From contig OU015568.1 in assembly GCA_907165135.1 (NCBI GenBank), positions 10,362,501 to 10,426,500 on the forward strand: a stretch of 64,000 nt of DNA, given 5' to 3'. Origin of the DNA: Oikopleura dioica (taxonomy: Eukaryota; Chordata; Appendicularia; Copelata; Oikopleuridae). The notes under the pieces are model-generated. The model was not told the origin of the DNA. It searched no databases and saw only the letters and a list, made by a program, of their open reading frames with translations. The position numbers were made by a program, and so were the translations under genes. Below, one piece after another: positions 24,857-36,377 of this stretch (position 1 is the first letter of the stretch; the number at the start of each line of letters is the position of its first letter).

Positions 24857-25892
24857 CAGGGCTGGTAAATTAGCGCACTATTTTCTCTCGAAGAAAAAAA
24901 AAATAGTGCACTAATTTTTTTTAGAGACATTTTCGCGTCTTTCGCGCCTTTAGTGCACTAAAATGACACTAATTTTTCCTCTTGGGGAAATTAGTGACTT
25001 TTCGAGAGCTGATCAGCACTAAAGACGCGAAAAAAGAGGCTCTTTTTCATCATCCAATGGGCTCTTCCCGGATGATAGTTTCATGGAAGACGATTTTTGT
25101 CAGGGAAGAATTTCTTCAAACTGTTTTTTTTTAGTTTTCTAGGATATAGCAATGCTATATTTTAAGATTAAAATATATCGGGAGTAAATCTGCTTTCTGA
25201 ATTATAAAGTAAGCATGAACGTGGGAGAAGATCTCCCTTCTGAATTGTGAAATAAATATGATTTTGTTAATTATGAATTATATTAACAATCTGCACAACT
25301 TGTGCAGCACAAGGCTGCTCCTGCTACAGACTTTTGAGGACACCGAAGATTAGTCGAACGACGACAAGAAGAAGATTGACAAGAAAGGGAAAATGCAAGA
25401 AGAACAAGCTTCAATAAAAAATTAGGGAGAAGACCTCCCTTAGAAAGCTTATCTTAGGCTAAGAGTCTAAGCTTATCATTCAAATCCAGCACAGAAAGAG
25501 TTGCAAACGAAAAATGAATTCTATTTTTCCCTATATAATATAAGCTATCTTTGTTACTTTATATTTATAAAGAAAATTAACAAATGGATTGATAAAGTCT
25601 TTTTTGACTTTATATTAAAATTCACTCCCTCGATTACCCAATCCACTTTATTGAAACTCTTTGAAATTCTAATATTAACGAAGTTTGAAATTCTCAAACT
25701 TACGTATTCTTCAGAATTAAAGAGCCCGCGCTCATTGGCGGGCCAATCAGCAGCCCTTATTTTCGACACTTTTCGAGACACACGCGAAAGAGACGCGAAA
25801 GTCACTAAAGTCTCGACAAAATAAATTCGCGCACTAATTTTAGTGCACTAAAAATTTTCGACAGATTTTAGGACGCGAATTTACCAGCCCTG
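24857..25892. mobile_element. Non-autonomous hAT-type DNA transposon, 1,036 bp
   Basis: The ends are inverted: CAGGGCTGGTAAATT at 24857-24871 and its exact complement AATTTACCAGCCCTG at 25878-25892. The element is flanked by the identical 8-bp direct repeat GTGGGGAT (24849-24856 and 25893-25900). CAGGG termini plus an 8-bp target duplication are diagnostic of the hAT superfamily. Subterminal copies of AGTGCACTAA occur near both ends. No transposase is encoded; the longest inner frame (107 aa from 25501) has no hAT features. The intact target duplication suggests a fairly recent insertion. Confidence 0.92.
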
Positions 25893-28663
25893 GTGGGGAT
25901 GAGTTTTCATTGCAATATCGACCGGCCATAAAGCTAAGTGATAGACGAGAGTGTAAATTGTATGTATTATGCGGCGGTTTCATTATGCTACGAAGGCAGC
26001 TTGAATCGATTTTCAAATTCGTTTTTTGACAGTCGGGATAAAAATGAAGCATTACCAAGATAGGAAGGTTGCACCACGCGCCGCAACCTTGTAAATACTT
26101 AACTGACAGACAATTTATAAATTATGGAACAGTTGATACCTGTCGCTAGCGTATCAGTAACGTAATTTCGCTATCACAGTTTCACGGGCGGCTAAAATTA
26201 GCGCCGAGCGTGGGATTTCAAAAACGAAGATTATCGTTTTTTTCGACAGCTGCGAATTCCCGCGAGTTTTGTAACAGCTGACCTGATGAGACTTTACACC
26301 TTTATTTTTGTAAAGTAATAAATGATTGAACAATTTTGGCGTATTCACACTGTAACACTGTGCCAAAAAGTAAACTGGCAAGACTCGAGAAGTCTTCTCA
26401 CGGATTTACCCCGCTCGTTACTAATTCTTACTGTCATCGCAGCAGGCTTACAGTACCAACGTAACATTTCGGCGGTTACAAACTGCTCCCAAGTGCAGTT
26501 CCCAATTCCAGTCTGGAATTGATTCGAATTCGGGAATCAATAAAATTCAATCAATTTATGAAAACGGTGAATTGGGGCCGAATTTACTGTTGGTCGCTGA
26601 TAAAGGCAATTATTGATTCGACAGGTTATAAATTGTTCTCCCCGTTGATCGTGTTTCATCTGCCCTGCGGCGTGTGGAGCGCTTTGATTATGCCGAAATA
26701 AATTCATTTATTTCAATATTCATACCCTCAAATCCCGAAATGCTAACCGAACTTAAAATCGTTGTAAACAGCCAGATTGATGGCGTTACACAAAACGCAT
26801 GGCCTCATAACAGAATGAGCACGCTTTCTTGCTGCAATCAAAAGGAAAATTACTTCTTTGATCAACATTACATACAGAGTCATACAGAAAAGGGACCTAC
26901 TTCTTATCGATGCGAAGGACTCAACTTTTCTTAATGACACCCTTAATTTATGAGCGGATTTTAACCGTGTATCGATGAATATTCCCTTAGGAAAGACTTA
27001 ACGTTTTTTTTTTCTTTATGGTGTTATCTTGTTGTAAAAGTGCGCTGTTGCTAAAGTGATGACAGGTGTTTGTATCAGGATTACTGTATCAATATTTCGC
27101 GTCCATATGTTACAGTATCGAGTTATTGGTTTACTTCGGGAGTTTACTTTTCACGGTTGAGCTGGGGGATCGATCGCTCAACGAGAAATGATCCTCTGAA
27201 TTTTGTGTTTTTCGTTTTTCGGGTTCTAAAATCCGGAACTAAGTAATCCGTATTTGCAGTTCGTGTTCGGCCCCGGAAAGTCCCTTCACGATTGTCCGAT
27301 TCGATTCGATTTTTCACAATGATAAACCTAACGCATTCATGCGCAACTTGAGCGTATTTGTTTACAGAAAATAAATTCTCGCAATTTTGGACAGGTAAGA
27401 CCGCGATTTTGCGCCCGGCTAGGCACCAGAATCTCATTGCATAAATATGGAGACAGACTTTCTAGTGCGTAATGATTGAATGACTTCGCACCATTTTCGG
27501 AATTTCATGAGAAGCATCCATCAGAATTATGTCACTTGGAAATTCAAAGGAAAAAGTTCTGTTCCCAATGTAACGCTACAGTAAGAATGTTAAGTCACGA
27601 TCAGTTTTTCGAGTCATGATGAAAATTTACCGTCTATTTTGCTGAAAACTGAAAGTCGGTACGAACACTGGATTTAGTTACAGTTCAGAATGGTTGACGA
27701 AAAAGTTCGTGGTATTGTATTTCGCGTAAAAACTCACTCGAAATGGTGCCATATCAATATCTATTTTAAAACTTTACTTCAGTGGCCATTTATGTGTCTG
27801 TCTCGGCAAAAGGACACCGCGTTTGGATATTGCTATCAGCTGATAATGCTTCTTTACCAAGGAAAAACACTTGGGCTCCCTTTTTTAAATGAAAGGCTTT
27901 GTACTATTTTTCGCATAAAATGAAACGTTATCGCGTGCCAGAAATGCGGGCTCTTTCTTTTTCTCTCACTGCCAGAGCCCAGAATATCGCAGGATGTAGT
28001 AAACAGGCCGCCAGGATATCAAGGGTTTACCCGGGGGAAATTCAAATGCATAAAAGGTTTTTACAGCGGGGCATAAGGATTAGCCAAGCAAAATTGATTT
28101 CTGAAAATATATAACAGATCGTATATTGCAGCGGGTAAGCTGCGGAACTGTATACAAAAATTTAAGCCCCCAATCGATGGGGATCTCGGACATTGATATC
28201 AAGGAAGAGTACCGACAAATAGCAGTTTTTTTATAGATGACTCTCTGATGATATTCTATCTGAAAATTTCGCGTAGGAATGTAATCAAGTGCTAATTCTT
28301 TACACTTGCATTAATTGTTATTTTACTTCCGCTAATATACTAACCTTTTATTAATTGGAACTTCTCGTGACTGAGCTCTAATGATAAGAGTAAAAATATG
28401 CGTGTGAGAAAATGCCATGTTATGCTCACCTCAGCCATAAATCCCTGTTGGGCTTATCGCTACGTAGTTTCATAATACCATAACGCGCTCTTGAGTTCTC
28501 CATCACTTTGCATGCCATGTTGAATCAGAGTTCACAACAGCATGTTATTCTTTATTTAAATATCTCATAAAAATAGTAAAGTATAGATGCACAGGTGTCT
28601 GAATTAGAAGGAAAATGAAATTGATTCACAGAAAAAAATCAGCACGGAAGAATGAGTCTCACT
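25893..28663. other. 2.8-kb gene-poor region
   Basis: AT-rich sequence between the hAT element and the aquaporin 3' end. Several short frames lack start context, splice support and family features. Nothing else was recognised. Confidence 0.45.
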
Positions 28664-29770
28664 TTAAAGCTGTTCAGAGTCCTCAGTAGTTACGTTTCTC
28701 TCCCCGTAAGACTTTTCTCTGTCATCTTCAGGCCAATGGGCGAGAACGTAAAAAAGATAGATGATGCCAGCAACGCATCCTCCAAGCAACGAGCCGAGAA
28801 GAGGAACCCAGAAGAAATACTCGGAGTTGGTGCCAGAAATTCCAGAAAAGGCAGTCTCTCCATAAAGAAGACTTGCGAAGGATCGAGGGGCAAAGTCGCG
28901 AGCAGCATTAATTGCACCACTAAATTTTTGTTAAAAGTTTAGAACAGAAAGACTGTTTACCCAGCATTAGCTCCGTAAGCAAGACCGACTGTTGTTGCGC
29001 TCAAACCGATGATCAAAGGGGCCATTCCTTGTGGACCTCCATCATTGTTCTTCTTGTCAGTGACGGCCAAGACAGTTGTCGCTAGAATCGCAGAGCCGAT
29101 TATCTGGTCAACAAGCATTGTCAACTTAAAAATATGTTTATCTACGTTTTTTATATGTTTTACTTGGGAATTCGGCAAATTATTAGGGCATGTCGAATAC
29201 AAACAGCTGAATTGGTAGTCTTTAAATTGACTGGAACTTCCTGAATCGTAAGCGGTATTTTCCGCTTCTGAGTAGACCCAGTAAGACATAGCAGCGGCGA
29301 CAAACATGCCCAGGAATTGCGCCAAGAGGTACACAAGTGTTCCGATGATATTTTGGACCAATCCGGTACCCATCTTTTATAAGGTCAGAATTGTGAGAAC
29401 TCAAGACAAAGTAAACAGCGTCACTATTGAACTTTTGAAAATGTGACCATTCCTTTCCAAGTACAAAATGAGCCATCGTAACTGAAGGATTGAGGTGTCC
29501 TCCGGAAGCACCAGCGGAGAAGAAGATTCCAAGCGCAACGCCGAGTCCTCCGGCAAGGGCGCCGTGAATGCTACTGGCACCTCCATACCCGAGAAGACTG
29601 CTTGTCATGTGGGCAGCACCGATTCCGATGTAAGCGAGGATAAATGAACCTGCAATTATTTAATACTGAAAACGCATTTTTCGTAACTTACCGTGGAACT
29701 CAGCTAAGAATTGACGAACTCTGACATTTTTGATTTTCAATCTTCTTGAAACGATCGATTCGAGAGACAT
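28664..29770 (-). CDS. Aquaglyceroporin with variant NPA boxes
   Basis: Membrane channel for water and probably glycerol. Exons inferred: 29692-29770, 29417-29649, 29164-29373, 28961-29124, 28664-28919, all in frame, 313 aa. Six hydrophobic segments are visible. The first pore box is N-P-S (HLNPSVTMAHF); the second is N-A-A (GAINAARDFAPR). The Asp after the second box, and LVDQIIGSA matching the GFFDQFIGTA block of AQP3-like channels, place it with aquaglyceroporins. The 39-nt intron between 29125 and 29163 is a multiple of three without stops. The orthologue among AQP3/7/9/10 cannot be told. Confidence 0.88.
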
Positions 29771-31063
29771 ATTCTTTTGACGATTTTCTCAGTGTGCTAG
29801 AAAATAAAATAAAAAAAATCAACAACTTTAGTTTTCGTTGTTTCGAAAAGTAATCCCATCTTTGTTGGGATTTTCTTTTGTGCCACTTACGAAATGTCAG
29901 GATCGACAGCAGATTAAAAATTAAAGCTCTCTTATATCTAAGGTAAAGTCTCAAAATATGATTTTCACAAGTTGGATCGCTGGCAATTTGTTTTTATCTG
30001 CCATGCAAATATAGATGCATTTTTATGAAGGGCAAGAATATTCTCGCGCGTCAAAATGTAGGGCGATCATATTCTCTTGAATTTCCGTTTTTTCTCAAAA
30101 TCATCGCGCTAATATTCTACCGATAGTAATCTGAACACAACGTGTCCCCTCTTCTCTGTTGTAAAAAATTCATACAAGGTGTCCTCTGTGCATACACAAG
30201 ACCCAATTGCTCAAGAAGCATTGAAAGCATTGGGCAACCTATATTTGCTTCCGTTTTCAAGACTTTTTACTGTCTTTTTATTTTTTGTTAAATAAACTTA
30301 CTCGATGAAGAAACCTTCTCTCTCGACTGCAGCAAAAAACTGAATGCGCTCAATCAACATCTCGCTAAGAATATATAACAGCGGGTAGACAAAGCCAGCT
30401 TTCGGATTCATCTTCTTTCGCTTCATGATGATATCCCTTGATCCAAAAATGTCGATCCTTCTATTCAAAGGTAGCGACAGCCTGACATGTGACAAAAGCA
30501 AGTCTCTACGCGCTGTGGTTTCTGAATGAGCCACCCTCGGGTTCATCGTTTCAGACAAGCCGGCATACTTTGAAGTACCAGAGTTTGTGAAGCCTTTCAG
30601 AATCATTTGTTTGAAATCCAAATGGCCTTGCTCTTAATACCATAAAACCAACGCGATCAGAGGCACCTGCGGTTTTCAAAAGAATTGAATTCGTGTAAAC
30701 TTGGTATTCTCCGAAATAATATGATGATTGTGCGTTTTTTCTAGGTTAATAATTATGAAAAATTTTCTGATGATAGGTTTGTGAATAAGTGTAATCCTCA
30801 ATATTGATCATTTTACACCGACAAATTTATATTTTATATGCCATCCGAATTCAGCTTTTTCTCCGACCAGAAAAACATTTGCGTTGCTTTATCTCCGAAA
30901 ACCCGGGTTCCGTCAGAATGGACTCATGATTTGGCTTCATTCAAATTTGAAGATTTGACATGACTTTCAGCATGTTGAATTTTCATTTTTGACGATTATT
31001 TGCTCGATAGATAGTGCTTCATTATTTAAAATGAAGGTTGATTTTTAGCCTAATTTATTTTAG
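29771..31063. other. Intergenic region upstream of aquaporin
   Basis: About 1.3 kb between two divergent genes. A 107-aa frame on - (30298-30621) has no recognisable feature and is not called. A candidate first ATG for the + gene (31031) lies just before the first supported exon. Confidence 0.45.
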
Positions 31064-32290
31064 CCGTGGCTCAGGAAACATGCAGTGGAATTGAGACTTA
31101 TAATCAAGATCTAACTGATAATGGCTTTTTACAGAGACTTGGCCAGGGACTAGAGATTGTTTTGTGAGAGTTTAAAAAGTGATTATGAAACCGCTTCAAA
31201 TTGTTTGTAAATGTTATGTTTGAAAACTCTAAACAAGGTTATTGCTGGACGAGGCTACCTCGGCGACGAGAGTAAAGGAAAACCCGCAGTTCCATACTGG
31301 GGCGGAGATTATGGCGAAGAAGGATCCGATCTTTTCCACAACCCCGATGATGTTATTCGACTTGGATGCAAACTCGGCTACCAGAATAGCATCGGAAAGC
31401 CATTCATGGGAACAAAGTGTCTCTGTACTGACGGGGTCTGCCAGTGGACCATGAACAACCCCGACTTTTCTTGCGTCTCCAACGATAATGAAGTCTCCAT
31501 TCCAGTTTGGTCCGGCGGCACCTTCAACTTTATCAAGAGCACCTTCTCTAGGTAAGATAGCCGGAAGAATATACATGGTTTTTATTACCTAGGTATTTGG
31601 TCATGAAAACTCGAGTCTCCAACCTCCGAAACGTCGACAACTGGAGCCACGATCAGATCGACCACGTTGCTCATCCAGAATATCTCACACAACAGTTCTG
31701 GGATGATTCTGAATCGACACTCTTTGTATTCTGGTAGAACATTTCCTTATGTATCCCATAGACACCTATTTTAGTCCTTTTGATGTCACTCTCGGTGGAA
31801 TCAATGGAGGAGACGGCAGAATCGCCTTCGCAGACTGGTATCCATCAGAACAGTCTTCAGATGGAAGGCTTTGGTCTTTCTTGTCTCGAGAGGGAACAAG
31901 AGTGAATAGACAGAAATGCGAGCTTGTCGAAGGAGCCCTTTCTTGCACGACAAAGAGTAGTTATTACAAAGGTAGGAATAAACATTTGTTGTTGGCTATT
32001 TATGAAATTTTAGGATACATTGATTGGTCTGCAGATAATTCTGAACGAGGACCCATCGAAATTCATACAGGATTTACTGCTGGAGGAAACGACTACTCCT
32101 GCGAGACTGGTAATAATCGAAATTCGAGTCCGCGATAACAAACAATATTTTAGGTATTCTTCCTGGACATCATCCGGATGCGATCGCCAAATTGCAGCAA
32201 TATTTCCCAATTTTCGCAGACGGAGATTTCTCAAAGATGGTCAATTATTTAAGAAATCCTCCATTCGATGATACATTCACGTTGAACTAA
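31064..32290 (+). CDS. Unrecognised Cys-containing protein, probably secreted (5' end unresolved)
   Basis: Exons inferred: 31064 to about 31156, about 31240-31553, about 31594-31734, about 31776-31970, about 32014-32109, about 32154-32290. Frame continuity through five short introns is good and the stop TAA runs into AATAAA at 32291. The protein reads AVAQETCSGIE, GRGYLGDESKGKPAVPYWGG, KCLCTDGVCQW, then WSHDQIDHVAHPEYL, DVTLGGINGGDGRIAFADWY and SERGPIEIHTGFTAGG. AVAQ|ETCS looks like the end of a signal peptide whose first exon was not found; the ATG at 31031 leaves only a 27-nt intron, which is too short to trust. About 320 aa. No family is recognised. Confidence 0.6.
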
Positions 32291-32449
32291 AATAAATGAC
32301 CATTGTAACATACGTGAATCTTTTCTCTCGTTGTTTTTTATCAATATAAAAACGATTTTGATGCAGTATATAGACGCTGAGTTTTTCGACTTGTTTGTCA
32401 TTAATTTTTTTTTTCTAGAATTAAATTTAACACAATGTTCGAGCAAATG

Positions 32450-34993
32450 CTAATCTAAGCTGTATGCAATAGAATACGTCGATGGAAATTCCATCGGCAG
32501 AAGAAACTCGCTAATTTGAACTGTCTTCGTCTTTTCGTCGAAGAAAAATCTCTCGATTTCACTCTCGCCAATGGCATAGATCAGATTATCGTAGTGAGCA
32601 ACAGCAGCATTCGTGTATTTCTTAGAAAAATAATATAATTGTTAAAAAAAATATCCTACTTTTTGAAGATGTCCTAGCTTCGACCAGCTTTTGAGGATTG
32701 AATAAAATGATAAAAAACCAGTGCTACGCAGCTAACCGCGCACGATGCGACAGTTCCCTCCCGAAACGCGGTATTCCAACCCGGTCGCCCGAGGGAAGTA
32801 CTAACCCCGCCCGTCGTAGTTTGACTTCGGAGATCGAGCGGGAACTGGCCCAGCCTGCGCGATCCGCCGCGAAGCGATGATTCACCATTTTTGAGCATAT
32901 ATGAATCAATTTTCAAAAATAATTATTTTGAGAAAATTATTTTTGATTGAAAAACTCATCTGTTACTATATTTATTAACCCAATAGCTTAATTTCCTCAA
33001 TTTGTATTTATAATTTATAAACTTTAAGTTTTTAAAAAATAACGAATCCGTTCCTTGCTTCAGTATTTAGAAGATAAATTGAAGCTGTGTCCTCATTTCC
33101 ACCACCTAGAGTCATCATGCTTCCATCCGGTAAACTGATACAGGTAATACCAATAGTAGGTCTATCATAAAAAATATTTAACTTTTTATGATAATAAAAC
33201 ATACTGGCCGACGAGCATTTGAGTTCCAGAGGACCATGTCGATTCGAAAATTTCAACAAGGGAATTATCCCCAGCTCCAAGTATCCCGCCTCCAAGAGCT
33301 ATTGAAATTTAGTTATTTATAAACTTTTTCCATATTCTTACCGGTAATTTTCCCTAAGAAAAGCCCTAAAGCACCCATAAAGTGTTCAGAAGGAGTGTCA
33401 ACTCCAAGTTCTTCAACTTTTTCACCATTGAATACCTGGCATTTACTCAAATTTGGCCTGGATTCTGCTGAGAAACATAAATAAACTAGAAGAATTGTGA
33501 CTTTAAAATAAAACGAAAATTTTTTACCCTCTGCGAAATCGTTAGTAGTCTGGATTGCCTGAGACTTTTGCTGACTGAGAATGTTCCAAAATCAAATTCA
33601 AATATAAGTTATTAAAAAGGCTCTCGTAAGTATTGAAACCGTTCGTAAAGAGAAGTTTCAAATCAATCTTTTCAATTGTGATTCCCTCTAATTTCGATAT
33701 CTAAAAATTTTCAAAATATAAAATGCTTTTTCAAATAACCTGTCTTCCATCTTCTAGTCCTCCAAATAAGTAGAGTGTATTTTTATAGACAGTACTTCCA
33801 ACATCGACAAGCCGAGTGATCCCATCTTCTGGGTAATTTATTGAACTCAGTGTTGCTTCTCCTGTTGTACTGATTGCAAGTCTTCCGAATTCGTTCATAA
33901 CAAAAAAGCCTTTCATTTGCTTGCTCGAAATTAAGTGTTGGAAGCAGGAAATCATGATTACCTGACAGTTTTGTCCAGCAAATCCAGCTTTGCACTTGCA
34001 CCTGTGTTTTCTGTACTTTTTATCGACAGTGCACTCGCCATAATTCTGACAGGGTTGATCAACACAAGGATTCTTCTCGCAATACTTTCCAAACGCGTAA
34101 TCTGGGCATTTGCACCACTGTTCTCGCTTGTAGACTTTGCATTCTCCGCCATTGTAGCAAGGGTTCACTTTGCAAAGTTCGTACTCGCAGATCTCCCCGT
34201 AGAATTTCGGCTTGCAAGTGCACTCAAATTGGTCTTGCGGTCGATCTGGCACATCTAATTGCGATTCATATGACTGGGAGACTTCACTTTCGCTATTTTC
34301 TTCTACGGTTCCATCTTCATTCGAAACGGGCTCCTCTTCTTCCTCATTCTGTTCCACACCATCCTCCCCAAGAAGATTACATACTCCATCGCTTCGGCAT
34401 GGATTTGGCTCGCAAGCGGATCTCTGATAATAACGCTCGCAAGATTTCTTTTATAAAATTTACCTCGCATAAATCACCATATCTTCCAAGAGGGCAGTCG
34501 CAGGTAAAACCGGGTCTCTTCTCATTGACCACACAGACCCCGCCATTGGTGCAAGGATTCGGGTCGCAATAAGCAATCTATTTTCTCTTGAATTCGTAAA
34601 ATTGATATTATTATTACTGTACCTCGCAATCTAGCCCGTGATGCGAATTCGGGCAGTCACATTCGTACGAGTACGTACTCTCGTCAACATAACACTTTCC
34701 TCCGTTCTTGCATGGATTGTCCTCGCAAGGCGAGAGCTCACAAAATTCACCGGTACTTTCTTCGTTGCAATCGCAGTCTATCACGTACATTGAGATAGTT
34801 TCGTTGACAATAGAACAGACTGCTTCATTTAGACAAGGACTCGGATCGCACGCTATAAACATCACCTTTATTCCGACAAAAAACGTTAACATCTACCAGT
34901 TTTCTTGAACTGCGTTGCCCAAACAGAGGCTAAGACGAACATAAACGCTATAATGCAGCATATTATCGTTCTCTTATTTTTTAAGAGCTCCAT
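32450..34993 (-). CDS. EGF-repeat and kelch-type membrane or secreted protein
   Basis: Starts with a basic stretch and hydrophobic segment (TIICCIIAFMFVLASVWA), a signal peptide or anchor. About seven EGF-like units follow, such as CEDNPCKNGGKCYVDE and CYNGGECKVYKREQWCKC, with an acidic linker (QNEEEEEPVSNEDG). The C-terminal half is kelch-like: NTLYLFGGLEDG, ALGGGILGAGDN, TLGGGNEDTASIYLLNTEA then SWSKLGHLQ, and YDNLIYAIGE. EGF plus kelch recalls attractin/MEGF8, but no CUB domain is seen. Early exons inferred: 34897-34993, 34623-34852, 34464-34577, 33962-34423, 33740-33919, 33645-33700. Two junctions need GA-AG introns (33575-33644 and 32688-33053). If the second is not spliced, the protein stops early at about 33034. 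Confidence 0.72.
32712..32880 (-). rRNA. 5S rRNA-like unit inside a kelch-gene intron
   Basis: A GC-rich island in AT-rich intron sequence. On the - strand it keeps 5S landmarks in order: GATCTCCGAAG, GGGTTAGTACTT, GGGCGACCGGGTTGGAATACCG, the last two covering the intermediate element and box C of the internal promoter. CAGTTCCC (32840-32847) pairs with GGGAACTG (32751-32758) as a closing stem, and a T6 pol III terminator follows (32712-32717). The 5' third departs from typical 5S, so this may be a divergent gene, a pseudogene, or a 5S-derived SINE. No spliced-leader RNA was found next to it. Confidence 0.55.
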
Positions 34994-35187
34994 CCTCTAG
35001 CTCTGATTCGAATAAAGAAAATTTAGTGTTGCGTTACGTGCGATGAACTTTGAAGAGAATTAGAGGGACTCAGATTCGAAAAAGAAAACATAACAGCAAC
35101 TGGAATTTTACGATGCCTCTCGCCCTTCAAAGAAAACGCTCAAAGAGAGATAGAATTTTAAAAGTGTATTCCAATAGCAAAATAGTC

Positions 35188-36294
35188 TCAGTAGAAAAGT
35201 TTCATGTAGTTCAAATGCTTCTGATACTTTCGCATAACTCTATCCTCCACCATTTCGATGTTTCTGATTGATTTCATGTAAGACTTCGACGGCAGCTCAG
35301 GCTTCATAAAGGCTCGTTTCCTGAAGAACATTAAAATTGATATCAACGAAGACTCCTACCATTTCTTAGCAACTTGTCGGTCTCTTTCAACATCGTGGTC
35401 GTATCGTCCAACTCCAGGCGTGCAGGAAAGCGCACCAATATCAGGAGTTTCGTCATCAGAGTAAATGTCTTCATCAGCGTAGTAAGGGAAAGTTATGTTG
35501 TTTCGGAATCTCATCTTAATTTTTTGACTCTAAAAGTCGATTTGTGACTAACTAACCTGGCGAGGTTCACTTGAATTGAAGGGTTTCTTCGCAGGCTTGA
35601 ACTTCCTTGGTTCAGATATGATTGGCTGGTATTTAGCAGCTGGGGTAACTGTATGAAACGGGAGACTGAATTTCATTAGATTCATAAATCAGTAGAACAA
35701 GCTCACCGGAATCGTTCTTCTGTACGAGCACCACATGAGTATCCTTTCTTCGAACAAATCAAGTTACTTGCTTGATAAGAAAGTTCTTTTTGCTTTGGAA
35801 AATACTTCGTAACGCGGGGAGTTTTCGTATGAAATGGGGGCCTAAATGATGGATTCTTCGTCAGATAGCTGCTGTATTTCGTACCTGAATCTGCTCTCTG
35901 TTCGCGCACGACAAGAATATCCTTTTGTGGAGCAATGAAAATGCTTGGACTCATAAGCAATATTCTTCTGCAGCGGATGATAATTTGCTGGAGAGCAGTT
36001 AGGTGTCCCACGAATCGGAACTATTCGATTGCCGAGGAAGTCAAAGGGAGTATCGAAGGGGTACATTGGACGCTCACCATAGCAAAGGAAGGCACCATTT
36101 TTTGATTTTAAAAGCTTAACATCATTTATTCCTAACGCGTTCAAAACTAAGATACCTTGTCTTTTTATCCGCCTTCTCCTTCCCTCTCGGCATGTTCCGT
36201 GCGCCTTAGAAAAAACGAAACTAATCGGGTCAAACATGAAAAACTTTTGGGACGACGACCGTTCTAGAGACTTTGAGTCCTTATCCATCTTCAA
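35188..36294 (-). CDS. Repeat protein resembling STPG/ODF3-type microtubule-associated proteins
   Basis: At least four units start with a TPxxxxY-like motif: TPNCSPANYHP, TPRVTKYFP, TPAAKYQP and TPGVGRYD. Two are followed by near-identical KGYSCRARTESRF and KGYSCGARTEERF. Such Pro-Gly-Tyr repeats occur in ciliary or sperm-tail microtubule proteins. The last exon ends MRKYQKHLNYMKLFY at 35188. The 5' part is uncertain: the frame is open from 36294, but another start (MPRGKEKADKKT, about 36198) with a GT-AG intron is also possible. It lies 83 nt after the RG-rich gene on the same strand, operon-like. Confidence 0.5.
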
Positions 36295-36377
36295 GAATCT
36301 TGCGATTGAATTTATTTTATGAGAGCGCAGTGATAAATGGCTAAAGTGGTGGCAGTTAATTCCAATTGAACTATTTT

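Noticed and set aside
25501-25824. 107-aa frame inside the hAT element as a transposase remnant
   Set aside because: No hAT or zinc-finger residues; Lys/Ile/Phe-rich composition reflects AT-rich DNA.
30298-30621. 107-aa frame on - upstream of aquaporin
   Set aside because: No recognised feature, no splice or start support; could be a short exon but evidence is too thin.
32600-32720. Spliced-leader RNA gene next to the 5S-like unit
   Set aside because: No leader-like sequence with a donor site was found downstream of the T-run.
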